NCBI GenBank assembly: GCA_017619835.1
Contig: JAFZRN010000020.1
Coordinates: forward strand, 1 to 64,000
DNA length: 64,000 nt
Direction: 5' to 3'
From: Eubacterium sp.
GTDB taxonomy: Bacteria > Bacillota > Clostridia > Lachnospirales > Lachnospiraceae
Numbering within the stretch: position 1 is the first letter of the stretch; every line of letters starts with the position of its first letter. The notes beneath the pieces were generated by a model. That model did no database searches. It had not been told where the DNA came from and saw nothing but the letters and a program-made list of their open reading frames with translations. Shown here in pieces: positions 1-8,853 of the stretch. A program made the translations under genes and the position numbers.

Positions 1-269
1 ACCGTAAAAGCTTGCTTTTTAAGGTTTGAATAAACTCAAACCTATATAAGGCGAAGCCTTATCATCGCTGAGCCGAAGGTTCAGCGATTGCATAAACGAG
101 ATGATCCATAGTCCGGTTAAACGTTAACGTTTACCGTTCCAATAATTTACTGTCTTATTTGGATTCGTTCAAGTTCCGAATATTCATTATTTAAAAGAAT
201 TTTCGGGGTTGTCATCATTATTCTGTTGTTAAAGAGCATTTGATTCAGTCGGATCTTATCCAAGATTAC
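1..269. other. gene-free, hairpin-rich stretch
   Basis: No coding region of useful length is visible. The first 135 bases hold a run of short perfect or near-perfect inverted repeats at about 6-19, 22-43, 46-62, 64-88 and 114-134. Read on the minus strand, which is downstream of the two tRNA genes, the 64-88 hairpin closes on a UUCG loop. None is followed by a convincing T-run, so I do not call a terminator. Bases 136-269 are AT-rich and show nothing recognisable. Confidence 0.5.
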
Positions 270-357
270 GGAGAAGGAGGGATTTGAACCCTCGCGCCGC
301 TATTAACGACCTACTCACTTTCCAGGCGAGCCCCTTCAGCCACTTGGGTACTTCTCC
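270..357 (-). tRNA. tRNA-Ser (anticodon GGA)
   Basis: The minus strand folds as an 88-nt class II tRNA. The acceptor GGAGAAG pairs with CTTCTCC, the anticodon loop reads CTGGAAA and gives GGA, and there is a long variable arm typical of tRNA-Ser. The T-arm GGTTCAAATCC is conserved. It lies 37 nt downstream of a second tRNA-Ser gene and is probably co-transcribed with it. CCA is not encoded. Confidence 0.95.
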
Positions 358-394
358 AAATAACTGAATCATTTCTAATTATATTTAATTAGAT

Positions 395-480
395 CGGAGA
401 GGATGGGATTCGAACCCATGTGCCCTTGCGGACAAACGGTTTTCAAGACCGCCTCGTTATGACCACTTCGATACCTCTCC
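395..480 (-). tRNA. tRNA-Ser (anticodon UGA)
   Basis: The minus strand gives an 86-nt class II tRNA with acceptor GGAGAGG/CCTCTCC. The anticodon loop CTTGAAA gives UGA, and it has a long variable arm and the T-arm GGTTCGAATCC. It is the first of two serine tRNA genes behind the promoter at 547-575. CCA is not encoded. Confidence 0.95.
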
Positions 481-546
481 AAAACGCTTTTCAAAGCATT
501 TTTTATCGCTAAAATATAGCCGCACTTTTTACCGGCGACTTTGTCT

Positions 547-575
547 ATAATAGCAAAACTGTATATCTATGTCAA
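547..575 (-). promoter_or_regulatory. sigma-A promoter for the tRNA-Ser pair
   Basis: The minus strand shows TTGACA (570-575), a 17-bp spacer and TATTAT (547-552), followed about 65 bp later by the tRNA-Ser(UGA) gene. This is close to the vegetative consensus, as expected for a stable-RNA promoter. Confidence 0.75.
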
Positions 576-667
576 TAGGTTTTTGAAACTATTTTTATAA
601 TGTTAAACTGATATTTTGATAGCCACAAAATATGTACAATTAATCCGCTTTACATACAATAATTTGA

Positions 668-700
668 ATAAAAAAGCCGTACCCTTTGTGATACGGCTTA
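668..700 (-). terminator. intrinsic terminator after the DUF2442 gene
   Basis: On the minus strand an AAGCCGTA/TACGGCTT stem with a 10-nt loop is followed by a T-run. It sits about 40 nt after the stop codon of the DUF2442 gene and separates that pair from the tRNA promoter. Confidence 0.75.
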
Positions 701-737
701 ATCTGTTTTATCCAGTAAATTGAAAAAACTTATATTA

Positions 738-995
738 TTATCTTTTTTCCTCATAAAGTGTAATGGGATCTATGTCTAAACAAGAGGTGGTATCATAATC
801 ACCTGATAAATCCCAAGCCAATGTATCATTTAATATTACGCATCGCTCTGTAAAAGTATTAATATCCTTTAAAGGGCCAAACACTCCTTTACCAACTAAT
901 GATGAAGCGTCAAACACCACTGATTTTCCATCATCAAAAATCACTGTGACAGTATAATCTTTATGTGGTTCTACCCGAACAACAGATGGTATCAT
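738..995 (-). CDS. DUF2442 domain protein
   Basis: This 85-residue protein matches the DUF2442 pattern: an N-terminal strand-rich part (RVEPHKDYTVTVIFDDGK) followed by G-x-F-x-x-L and a C-terminal W-D-x-S...CLDIDP segment. The family's function is not established. DUF2442 genes are often next to DUF4160 genes, as here, where the partner lies 16 nt upstream. That linkage suggests the two proteins work together, and a toxin-antitoxin-like role has been suspected for such pairs, but nothing in the sequence proves it. It is the last gene of a two-gene unit that ends at the terminator around 668-700. Confidence 0.8.
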   Translation of the reverse strand: MIPSVVRVEPHKDYTVTVIFDDGKSVVFDASSLVGKGVFGPLKDINTFTERCVILNDTLAWDLSGDYDTTSCLDIDPITLYEEKR

Positions 996-1011
996 TCGAA
1001 CTACTCCTTTC

Positions 1012-1272
1012 TTATGTTAGGGGATTTATACTAATCAACTCTTCGTATCGACTGCATCTTTGCCAATTATTCATTAGTTCTGCTCTATGAATTTCGCACC
1101 AGGCTAAAACCATTTTCTCCTGAGGTTTAGGAAGTGTCCCTTTTAAAACAATCCCCTTTTCAATATCAATCAAAGCTTTATAACTATCATATTGCGCATG
1201 GAAATGCGGAGGATGATGATCTTTATAATACATCGTAATCCTAATTCCAAAAAACCTGGATATTTCTGGCAT
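1012..1272 (-). CDS. DUF4160 domain protein
   Basis: A small protein of 86 residues starting MPEISRFFGIRI, with the DUF4160 hallmarks F-x-G-I-x-I-x-M-Y, the H-x-P-P-H-F-H-A motif and a C-terminal W-x-x-x-H-x-x-E-L-x-x-N-W. I chose the ATG at 1272 over the one 16 codons upstream because a GAGGGGG ribosome site lies just before it and family members start at M-P. The His-rich HPPHFHA motif suggests metal or nucleic acid binding, but the family's biochemistry is unknown. It is the first gene of a pair with the DUF2442 gene and has its own promoter at 1339-1366. Confidence 0.8.
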   Translation of the reverse strand: MPEISRFFGIRITMYYKDHHPPHFHAQYDSYKALIDIEKGIVLKGTLPKPQEKMVLAWCEIHRAELMNNWQRCSRYEELISINPLT

Positions 1273-1338
1273 AATAAGCCCCCTCTCTATCTTTATTTCA
1301 AAGTAATATCGAGTAAGCATATATAGAGAGTTAAGTAA

Positions 1339-1366
1339 ATTATATCCTAAAAAACTGTAAAATCAA
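1339..1366 (-). promoter_or_regulatory. promoter for the DUF4160-DUF2442 pair
   Basis: The minus strand carries TTGATT (1361-1366), a 16-bp spacer and a perfect TATAAT (1339-1344), about 65 bp upstream of the DUF4160 start. It lies between the end of the adhesin gene and this pair, so the pair is probably transcribed independently of the Tad locus. Confidence 0.6.
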
Positions 1367-1421
1367 GATGTTCCGATAAATTATGTTGGTATTTTTCTAA
1401 TATATTAAATCTGCAATTCCA

Positions 1422-4400
1422 CTATTTTTTCTTCTTTCTGTTAATTATCATAACTATGCCCCCAACCATGAGAATCATATCAGCGATAATAGGAATCACC
1501 GGCACATCATCTCCCGTGTTCGGAGACTTGCTCTTTTTAACAGTCTTAGGCTTATTGACTTTTTTCTCTATCTTGCTTTCGGTTTTCTTTTCCGTAGTAA
1601 TCTCTATCTTCTCTTCCCGTTCACCAACATAGATTGTTTGTGCCTTTTCATTTATATCATGATGAGAGAACACAAGCACATCGTTCTCATCGGCAACCGG
1701 ATAGTATAAATCTTCGAAGATTACAATCGTTGAACCCGCCAGATACTTTGTGCTGAATTCAAATGTCACATCCACGGTTCCGTTTCTATCCTCCGGAGTA
1801 AACTTAACCGTGCTGGTTACAGGATCATCTCCCGACCTGATCGGGAGCTCGGTCTGTTTCGAATATAGTGTTCCGGTTACATAGTATTCCTTTCCAATCT
1901 CCAGATTCTCGTAAGTGACAGTGTCTACAAGAGTGACCACCTTATCCGGTTCCGAAGTCTGAGTCCCCGTATCCTTATCAATAGCCTGCGTATAGCCGCC
2001 CGGAACCTCAAGCGTCTGGCTTTCATCATTCAGATCATTATGACATGCCACAAGAAGTCCGAAAGAATTCGTCATATCTTCGAATACAACTATTTCCATA
2101 CTCCTCAGGCCCGCGGAATTAAAGGGTATCTCGACAACAACTTCTCCGTCCTTTTCAGTTGGTATAAACTTAAAGCTTACTGATACAGGATTTCCGTCTT
2201 TATCAAGAAGTGTGTCACCGTCTTTATACTTACCGCTTTTATCTCCCTTTACATGAAGTGTTGCTGTAAGTTCGTATTCCTTTCCGGGAATTACATTCTT
2301 ATAAGTGACAGTATCTTTAATCACTGTTCCCATATCATTGGGTACGACCTTGCCTCCGGTTACCGAGTCCGCAGCATTCGTATGAATCTCCTGGAAATAT
2401 ACGAACTGATCAACATCTTCAATATCCTTATGTTCGCCAATCGGGATTTCCTTGTCAGTCTTTAGATATATCTCTTCGAATACTACTCCTGTCTTTCCTC
2501 CGAGGTTCGTAATATCATAGCCCTCAAAGATCACCTCAGCCTTTCCGCTTGATAATGGATTCTTTCCATCATTTTTATCCGTTTCAAATGTCGTCGCCCC
2601 GGTAATCTCCTTACCGTCTGCATCCTTCATAACTTCACCGGTCTCCTTATCTATCAGAGTTCCCTTTACAATGAAGCTCTGTCCGGAAGGGAGATTATGA
2701 TATTCAAGAATATCCTTGACTGACTCTTCAAGTGAAGCCGTAGTTTTGAACTCCGGATAATAAATCGACTGTTCCTGATCATCCTTATCCTTATGTATCA
2801 CCGGGAAGAAATCCATATCTTCCGTTTCATCATATTCATCATAACGAGTTTTAATCTTTCCGGAACTGATTGCTTCATCTATTTCCTCCGGAGTATTAAA
2901 TTCCCCGAGATAAAGCGATTCATATATTACCAGCCTTTTTATCCCTTCATTCAGCGTCGTCGGATCTATACCCATCAGTTCAATCGTCTCTGTCCCGGCT
3001 ATATTATAGATGGATTTTGAAGAGTCCTTTGGAGTAGTAAAGCTCTTAACCGCTCTAAGCGCCTTATCATCCTTCATATACGGAATAGCATTATCCTCAG
3101 CATCAACTATCATAAGCTCTGAAAGAAATGTATACGTCGTATTACGTCTTAGTTTCTTATAGGTTATCTCATCCCTGATAGTCTGATTCGTAAAATCTAT
3201 GGAATCATCACACCCTTTTACAGCAAGCAGCGAACTATCATTCTCGACAGCTGTTGCTTTTGTATGGATTTCCGGTCTTGTCATGTTCCATATCTTATTT
3301 TCTGTTTCCGAAACCCCATCATCATAGATTTTATAGACTTTATCCTTAATAGATTCTCTTACGGTAAATGACTGCTGTTTTTCAAGCTGCAATCCGGAAT
3401 TAGCTTCGCATCTTAATTCTTTTATGGTATATTCACCCTCCGGAAGAGCACCCATATTATCATCCAGAAGCTTTATATCTCCAAACCAGGTCCCGCATCT
3501 GGCAGTTCCGGCATTGGTCTTTACGGAATGCTTTACATAGGATGATGCCGTAGACACATACCCTTTTTCATCCGTTACGAGAGTCACACTCTGTCCCGAA
3601 GTATTTGAGGTCAGCTTAAACTTAACCCCTGCCACAACATTTCCATTTTCATCAACCTTCTGAAGCTCTATATCTGCCCTGATAGGCGGTACAGGTTTTT
3701 TAGGGTTAAGCTTTCTGATATAATCAGCCGCATCAAGCTGAAAATTCTCGGTATTACCTTTCACAATCTTCAGTGTAGTCTCTTTCGGATCCTGAATAAT
3801 GTGATCATTATCTGTAGCTGTTTCAACGGCATAGTAATAATGTGGTGTTTTTTTCGAAACAGATGTCACATAATCCTTCGTAACATCCATTACACCATAG
3901 CCTGATGAACCACTTGTTTTTACAGAACCAAGCTTGGTTCCTCCTGAAGTTGCTCCGGAAACCGTAGTTGAATATATATCAAAATCTGCCGCTACAGTTC
4001 TTCCGTCTTCATCATATTTATATATTCCTACCTTATAATAGTAGTGATCCTCTGTATCGGTATTGATGGAATATCCATATTCTCCCTTCTTGGGCTTATA
4101 GGTTCTTGATTCCACTTTAAAAGGAAAACCGGTCTTATGCGCCGAATCCTGAGAATTCTCCACCTCTATGGCATAGTATATCCTGTCATCATCCAGATGA
4201 TCTCTCTTATAGGATGAAACATCTGCCGCTCCAAAGCCATCCGTCACAGAAAGAGTTGTAACCAGCTTAGAATTCATCGCATTCTTTATACTTGCAATCC
4301 GGGCATCTCTGCTGGCTGTACTAAATTCAATGTTCTGAGTAGTACCATATATCTCATATCGGGCACCGAGCTCATTTCCATATTCATCCTTTTTATATAT

Positions 4401-6467
4401 GAAGACAAATTCTTCCACAGGATTGGAAAATGTCGTCTCATCGCCTCCCCTTGTCGAGGTAGTTTTCACCGAGTAACGGGCAATATACTTCGAATTATCC
4501 GGAAGCAGATCTATCGCATACTTTGTTACATTTGGCTCACCTGCATTATGAGCCGCATCAGTTTTGTATTTCGAATCACTTGGTACTTTGTTCTGCGCCT
4601 CACTATATGTATTTCCCTGTCCCACCTCAAAAAGATAGACAGTTGTACCGGGCGGGAGATCCAGCGAACCGCTGAGACCGGTACTGGTACTATGCGTCAT
4701 AGTCGTAATATTCTTATCTTCATATACATTATGTGCTACTCCGCTTCCTGAGCTTGTCTTCATATAACCAAGCGGTGAACCGGTGGCATTCTTATTATCA
4801 TATACATCAAAATACACACTCTTCAGATTATTCTTGGGATTTCCCGCTAGTTGTTTCTGGATGGAAATGTATGAGTTCTGCTGACTGAGCTTTATGGTCA
4901 GATACATGATCTGATATCCGGCTGCATGAGTCTGTCCATCTACGTTACTTGCAGAAGCATATGTTGCCGTACCGTTACTTGAAGAAACATATTCAAATTT
5001 AAGATTACTTAGCGTATGATTTCCCGGCCCGGGATCAGCGCATCCGCCTTCACGATGGTTTTGTCCGGCACATGAACAGGCTACTCCGCCCACCTGTATC
5101 TTGTTGTAATATCTGCTGGTGCTCGGAACATTTGCGGAAACCATATATCCCGAAAATGACGCTCCGGCTTTTGAAGTCTGACAGATAACTACTGTTACAT
5201 CATTTATATAATGAGGAAATCCGCTCCCGTCAGGAGGTGTAGCATTGGCTTTTAGAAGGATTTCCCTAAGTACCTCTTCCTTTGTTACAAGGTGCGTCTT
5301 TGTCTCCTTGTCTTTGTCATCCGTTTGTTTGTCCTTATCATCCTGTACATTTTTCTCTTCGATGACTTTTTCATCTTTCTTCTCATCATTTCCTCCTCCC
5401 GCCTCTTCGGTTTTTGATTCTTCAGTCTTTGATTCATCGTCACTTTCATCTTTGGTCTTTTCTTCTTTAGGTTCTTCTACTTCTTCTCTGGTATATACAT
5501 CATCTCGGTCCGAAACTTTTTCCAGAGAGTCAGTAAGAAAATATGCGGACAGCTTTGCTGCCGCATAAGATGTGGATTCTGACACCACATAGAAATTTAC
5601 AGACGAACCATAGTTTGAAGTTCCTATTCTTTTTCCCTCTTTATCACAAGCTCCTGCAGTAATAACTCCGGGTATCCCGGCAGGTACGAAGTATGTTGCA
5701 TTCTTTCCTTTGTTTCCCGCTGAAGCAACAACCTTTATACCCTTTTCAACAGCTTCCATTACAGCCATTCTGAGTGTATCGCTCTCAGCCGCTGCTACCG
5801 ATGCCATGGAAAGATTGATGATAGCTACATTTGATTCTATGGCAAACATTACAGCTGCATATACATCCGCCAGATTTCCGGCCGCATTATTATCCAGAGC
5901 CTTGATAGATAATATCTTAGCGTCAGGATTCACGGAAGCGATCTGCTCTGCCATCTTCGTTCCATGTCCGTTATCATCCGCAGTTTCATCTCCTATAACA
6001 GATATGCTTTTTACAACATTTGATGTTGATGCACCCGTGTCTATAAGAGCTATGCAGCCTGAGTAATCTTTTACTTTGAGCTCATTTACATTGGAAAATG
6101 CGTCATCACCGGTATTAAGTTCGGAAAGGTCTGCAGGATCATCCTCTTTCTCTTCTTTATCCGCAGCTTTTATCTCACTGTTGACATCAACATAATCCGC
6201 TATCTTTAGATACCTATAATACGCTTCCTCTGTAGCCTTCTTATCAGGATATCTGGTGAGATAAATACCCATATATTCCGACACCACTTCTGTATCTTCC
6301 GTAAAGATACCCGGATCCGAAGTTGCTATCAGAAGCTCCTTTGAACTAAAATCATCTTCCGAGTAGATACCCGGATATTCATATGCTTCAGAACTCATTA
6401 TTGGAAATGCTGCTATGATCATGGCAATCGACAGCAGCATACTTAAAACTCTTTTTATTTTTCCCAT
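1422..6467 (-). CDS. S8 subtilisin-like protease fused to VaFE/T-Q ester adhesin, sortase-anchored
   Basis: A surface protein of about 1,681 residues. A signal peptide (MGKIKRVLSMLLSIAMII) leads into a compact subtilase region whose Asp (IALIDTG, near residue 142), His (NGHGT, near 167) and Ser (STSYAAA, near 297) are all visible, with the oxyanion Asn in SAGNKG. An acidic Lys/Glu/Asp-rich linker follows, then several Ig-like modules. The C-terminal third holds repeats containing V-x-F-E-[DE] and Q-x-x-x-V strands typical of VaFE (T-Q ester bond) stalk domains. It ends with SPNTGDD, a hydrophobic segment and NRKKKK, an LPXTG-type sorting signal. I start at 6467 because AAGGAGGAGAG precedes that ATG and the signal peptide follows directly. 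It lies 13 nt after the FHA gene, so it appears to be the last gene of the Tad locus. No sortase gene is in the window. Confidence 0.85.
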   Translation of the reverse strand: MGKIKRVLSMLLSIAMIIAAFPIMSSEAYEYPGIYSEDDFSSKELLIATSDPGIFTEDTEVVSEYMGIYLTRYPDKKATEEAYYRYLKIADYVDVNSEIKAADKEEKEDDPADLSELNTGDDAFSNVNELKVKDYSGCIALIDTGASTSNVVKSISVIGDETADDNGHGTKMAEQIASVNPDAKILSIKALDNNAAGNLADVYAAVMFAIESNVAIINLSMASVAAAESDTLRMAVMEAVEKGIKVVASAGNKGKNATYFVPAGIPGVITAGACDKEGKRIGTSNYGSSVNFYVVSESTSYAAAKLSAYFLTDSLEKVSDRDDVYTREEVEEPKEEKTKDESDDESKTEESKTEEAGGGNDEKKDEKVIEEKNVQDDKDKQTDDKDKETKTHLVTKEEVLREILLKANATPPDGSGFPHYINDVTVVICQTSKAGASFSGYMVSANVPSTSRYYNKIQVGGVACSCAGQNHREGGCADPGPGNHTLSNLKFEYVSSSNGTATYASASNVDGQTHAAGYQIMYLTIKLSQQNSYISIQKQLAGNPKNNLKSVYFDVYDNKNATGSPLGYMKTSSGSGVAHNVYEDKNITTMTHSTSTGLSGSLDLPPGTTVYLFEVGQGNTYSEAQNKVPSDSKYKTDAAHNAGEPNVTKYAIDLLPDNSKYIARYSVKTTSTRGGDETTFSNPVEEFVFIYKKDEYGNELGARYEIYGTTQNIEFSTASRDARIASIKNAMNSKLVTTLSVTDGFGAADVSSYKRDHLDDDRIYYAIEVENSQDSAHKTGFPFKVESRTYKPKKGEYGYSINTDTEDHYYYKVGIYKYDEDGRTVAADFDIYSTTVSGATSGGTKLGSVKTSGSSGYGVMDVTKDYVTSVSKKTPHYYYAVETATDNDHIIQDPKETTLKIVKGNTENFQLDAADYIRKLNPKKPVPPIRADIELQKVDENGNVVAGVKFKLTSNTSGQSVTLVTDEKGYVSTASSYVKHSVKTNAGTARCGTWFGDIKLLDDNMGALPEGEYTIKELRCEANSGLQLEKQQSFTVRESIKDKVYKIYDDGVSETENKIWNMTRPEIHTKATAVENDSSLLAVKGCDDSIDFTNQTIRDEITYKKLRRNTTYTFLSELMIVDAEDNAIPYMKDDKALRAVKSFTTPKDSSKSIYNIAGTETIELMGIDPTTLNEGIKRLVIYESLYLGEFNTPEEIDEAISSGKIKTRYDEYDETEDMDFFPVIHKDKDDQEQSIYYPEFKTTASLEESVKDILEYHNLPSGQSFIVKGTLIDKETGEVMKDADGKEITGATTFETDKNDGKNPLSSGKAEVIFEGYDITNLGGKTGVVFEEIYLKTDKEIPIGEHKDIEDVDQFVYFQEIHTNAADSVTGGKVVPNDMGTVIKDTVTYKNVIPGKEYELTATLHVKGDKSGKYKDGDTLLDKDGNPVSVSFKFIPTEKDGEVVVEIPFNSAGLRSMEIVVFEDMTNSFGLLVACHNDLNDESQTLEVPGGYTQAIDKDTGTQTSEPDKVVTLVDTVTYENLEIGKEYYVTGTLYSKQTELPIRSGDDPVTSTVKFTPEDRNGTVDVTFEFSTKYLAGSTIVIFEDLYYPVADENDVLVFSHHDINEKAQTIYVGEREEKIEITTEKKTESKIEKKVNKPKTVKKSKSPNTGDDVPVIPIIADMILMVGGIVMIINRKKKK

Positions 6468-6480
6468 ATTTCTCTCCTCC

Positions 6481-7701
6481 TTATAAGCATTCAAACCCAA
6501 CATTGGCTATACTTATCCGATCACCGGGGCAAAGCACTACTGCTTCTCCCTCACCAAGACGGTCTTCATTGATATATGTTCCGTTTGTAGATCCCATATC
6601 TTTAAGCGTGACAGTATCCCCATGCTTTTCTATCATCGCATGTACCCGGCTGACCGAGGTATCCTCTATCACATAATCACAAGCATCATCCTGTCTTCCA
6701 ATACGGGTAGAGCCTTCTATCAGAAGCAGCTGGCCTTCCTTTCCGGTTTCCTCTCTCGGAACAAGCTTCGATACAGATCCAAAAGAAGGCTGAAGAAGCA
6801 CACTTGTCCCGACAGCACCTGTACTATGTATGGCCGGTTCTATTCTTTCATATTCCTGTTTCTCATAATCCTCTACCTTGATAGTCTTAAATGACCTGTC
6901 AATCTCAATATCCTCCTTCCTCCGTCCGATATCCACTATCGTATATACCGTAACGGCAAGGAATCCCATTACACTGATACTTAGAGAAGAAGGTCCTGCT
7001 AAAACACATAAACCCATGGCCGCAACCGTAGTTGCAATATAAGCCAGGATATATTTCTTTTTATCCGGGAGCACTTCCGGTTCAGGCTCTGCAACCTTAT
7101 AATCCTCCAGCACATTTTCCCTTAATGGGATTGGCTTCACTCTCTCCGGCTGTTTTTCCTTTACTTCTTCTTTATCCAGAAGCTTCACAAACATTTCCGG
7201 TGTAAAATTATCCTGCAGAAACCGGCTGTACATATCATAAAGGTATCTGACTCCCGCCTCATCCTTATGGTCATAAACCCGCATTATATCTTCAAAGAGA
7301 TTCTTGATCTGCTCCCTGAAGCAGAGAGTACCCCCGGGAATATACATGAATTTATAATCCCGGGTATTCTCTGAATAAAACACATATTCCATTCCCATGA
7401 TGATACCGTCAGGGCTCAGGAGATATTCCTTCAGCTCTTTCATACAGCCGCATATACCTTTTACCAGTTCCTTTAGATCTTCTTTACCCGGACACATTCT
7501 TCTATATCTCGATGAAAGCGAACTGAGTCCATCTATCTTTACAAACAGACTCTTCTCACCATCTATCTCCCTAATCTCAGTCGGAGCCACAAAAGAAAAA
7601 TGACAGTGGGTAAGCATCTTCTCTTCGTAATTATCCGGTATAAAAACATCGCTTATCTCCACATAACTGCTAATCCCCTGACTTCTCTCCAATATCATCA
7701 T
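6481..7701 (-). CDS. DUF6382-FHA domain membrane protein of the Tad locus
   Basis: A 406-residue protein. Residues about 1-165 resemble the DUF6382 domain found in front of FHA domains in clostridial Tad loci. Two hydrophobic segments follow (near 225-265, including YILAYIATTVAAMGLCVLAG). Residues about 320-406 form a forkhead-associated domain with the G-R (STRIGRQ), S-x-x-H (DTSVSRVHA) and N-G (GSTNGTYIN) phosphothreonine-binding motifs. FHA domains bind phosphothreonine peptides; the partner and kinase are not in this window. Its ATG at 7701 follows AGGAGGTGG and overlaps the preceding TadE-like gene by 32 nt, so translation is probably coupled. A scaffolding or regulatory role in pilus assembly is inferred from context. 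Confidence 0.8.
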   Translation of the reverse strand: MMILERSQGISSYVEISDVFIPDNYEEKMLTHCHFSFVAPTEIREIDGEKSLFVKIDGLSSLSSRYRRMCPGKEDLKELVKGICGCMKELKEYLLSPDGIIMGMEYVFYSENTRDYKFMYIPGGTLCFREQIKNLFEDIMRVYDHKDEAGVRYLYDMYSRFLQDNFTPEMFVKLLDKEEVKEKQPERVKPIPLRENVLEDYKVAEPEPEVLPDKKKYILAYIATTVAAMGLCVLAGPSSLSISVMGFLAVTVYTIVDIGRRKEDIEIDRSFKTIKVEDYEKQEYERIEPAIHSTGAVGTSVLLQPSFGSVSKLVPREETGKEGQLLLIEGSTRIGRQDDACDYVIEDTSVSRVHAMIEKHGDTVTLKDMGSTNGTYINEDRLGEGEAVVLCPGDRISIANVGFECL

Positions 7702-8062
7702 AGAGCTGCCACCTCCTCATCCTGTCAGTACATACATCTATCTCCCTTTTAAATGAGATTCCAAAGCTTTTGAAGTAATCCAGTGTCCCATCATAGGAAG
7801 CCTTATGAAGTACATAATCCGAGGATGTTTCCACCTGCCCGTACTCGATTCTTTCACCCGGGCTTTTCGAGCAAAGATAATCCTTCACCCTGTCATCTCT
7901 TATATTTTCAAGTGGAATGCTGTAAATGCTTTCCACCTCCTCAACACTGATCACGCTTTTCTCAAACATGATTATCAATCCCGCAAGCACGACAAGGATT
8001 CCTAAAAGAAGAATGGGAATCACAAAGCTTGCTTCTATTGACATATAACCTTTATTATTCAT
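7670..8062 (-). CDS. TadE-like pseudopilin
   Basis: A 130-residue protein with a short leader ending in Gly, then YMSIEASFVIPILLLG, a class III (type IVb) prepilin signal with Glu at +5 and a long hydrophobic helix. Members of the TadE family are minor pilins processed by the Tad prepilin peptidase and needed for Flp pilus assembly. A GGAGG site precedes the ATG. It follows another TadE-like gene with a 6-nt gap and overlaps the FHA gene, supporting one transcript. The C-terminal part carries no recognisable domain. Confidence 0.8.
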   Translation of the reverse strand: MNNKGYMSIEASFVIPILLLGILVVLAGLIIMFEKSVISVEEVESIYSIPLENIRDDRVKDYLCSKSPGERIEYGQVETSSDYVLHKASYDGTLDYFKSFGISFKREIDVCTDRMRRWQLYDDIGEKSGD

Positions 8063-8068
8063 AAGTCA

Positions 8069-8836
8069 TTATCCTCCGCCGCATTTTGAACATGGAGGAA
8101 GATTCACTTCACTCAGCCTCTTCCTCTGCACGTTTCTTTTAAGTCTTGAACAGTACCTGTCGGAGTGATATCTCTCTCCATCCGGTGTTACGAAAACCAA
8201 CGAACCGGCTTCAGAACCGCAGTATTCACAACTGGTGTATCCTGAAGTTCTGGCACTTGAAAGAGTGGTTCCGTGCACATCCGGAAGAAGATAAGTACAT
8301 GCTCTGGTAGTGTGATAAACCACACCGTTTTTTGCCACATATACATATGGGTCATCCTCTTTTTCTACCGGCTCTTTCTTTTCAGTACCCTTATAACCAA
8401 GATATGCCCGCTGTCTTATATGTTCACTACAGAGTTTGCTTTTACTTCCGAATAAAGGAATATCTATATGAATGAAGTAATTAACCTTAAGGTCTATATA
8501 GCCTTTATCGTCAGGAAAGGCGGAACCCAAAAAGCTTATTCCGTTTCTTCCACCGACTATATATTTTTCCAGGAGGGCTTCCTCATCCACATATTCCTGG
8601 AATTTAACTATCGCAACCGGAAGCGCCGCCATATAATCCTTTGACATATCACCATCCGACATACTGTCCATAAGATATGCATATTCGGCCATATACTCAG
8701 CCGTTTCTATACAGCCTTCATATATTGCCGCTTTTGCTGCAAATATTTCCGAGAGGCAGATCATAAAAAGCATTGTAAAAAGAAATATCGGAAATGCTAT
8801 CGCCGCCTCTATAGACATACTTCCTTTATTGTTATC
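8069..8836 (-). CDS. TadE-like pseudopilin with duplicated C-terminal Cys module
   Basis: The protein starts MDNNKGSMSIEAAIAFPIFL: a short leader, Gly cleavage site, Glu at +5 and a hydrophobic helix, as in TadE. The C-terminal 90 residues hold two copies of a small module. The first runs YVAKNGVVYHTTRACTYL to CEYCG and the second runs FVTPDGERYHSDRYCSRL to CSKCG. Each has a Y-H...C followed about 20-25 residues later by C-x-x-C, which could bind a metal or form disulfides. The ATG at 8836 has GAGGA before it and gives the same short leader as the neighbouring pseudopilin. An upstream in-frame ATG at 8878 also has a GGGGGA site and would add 14 residues. Confidence 0.75.
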   Translation of the reverse strand, partial: DNNKGSMSIEAAIAFPIFLFTMLFMICLSEIFAAKAAIYEGCIETAEYMAEYAYLMDSMSDGDMSKDYMAALPVAIVKFQEYVDEEALLEKYIVGGRNGISFLGSAFPDDKGYIDLKVNYFIHIDIPLFGSKSKLCSEHIRQRAYLGYKGTEKKEPVEKEDDPYVYVAKNGVVYHTTRACTYLLPDVHGTTLSSARTSGYTSCEYCGSEAGSLVFVTPDGERYHSDRYCSRLKRNVQRKRLSEVNLPPCSKCGGG

Positions 8837-8853
8837 CATAGTTTGTCCTCTGC

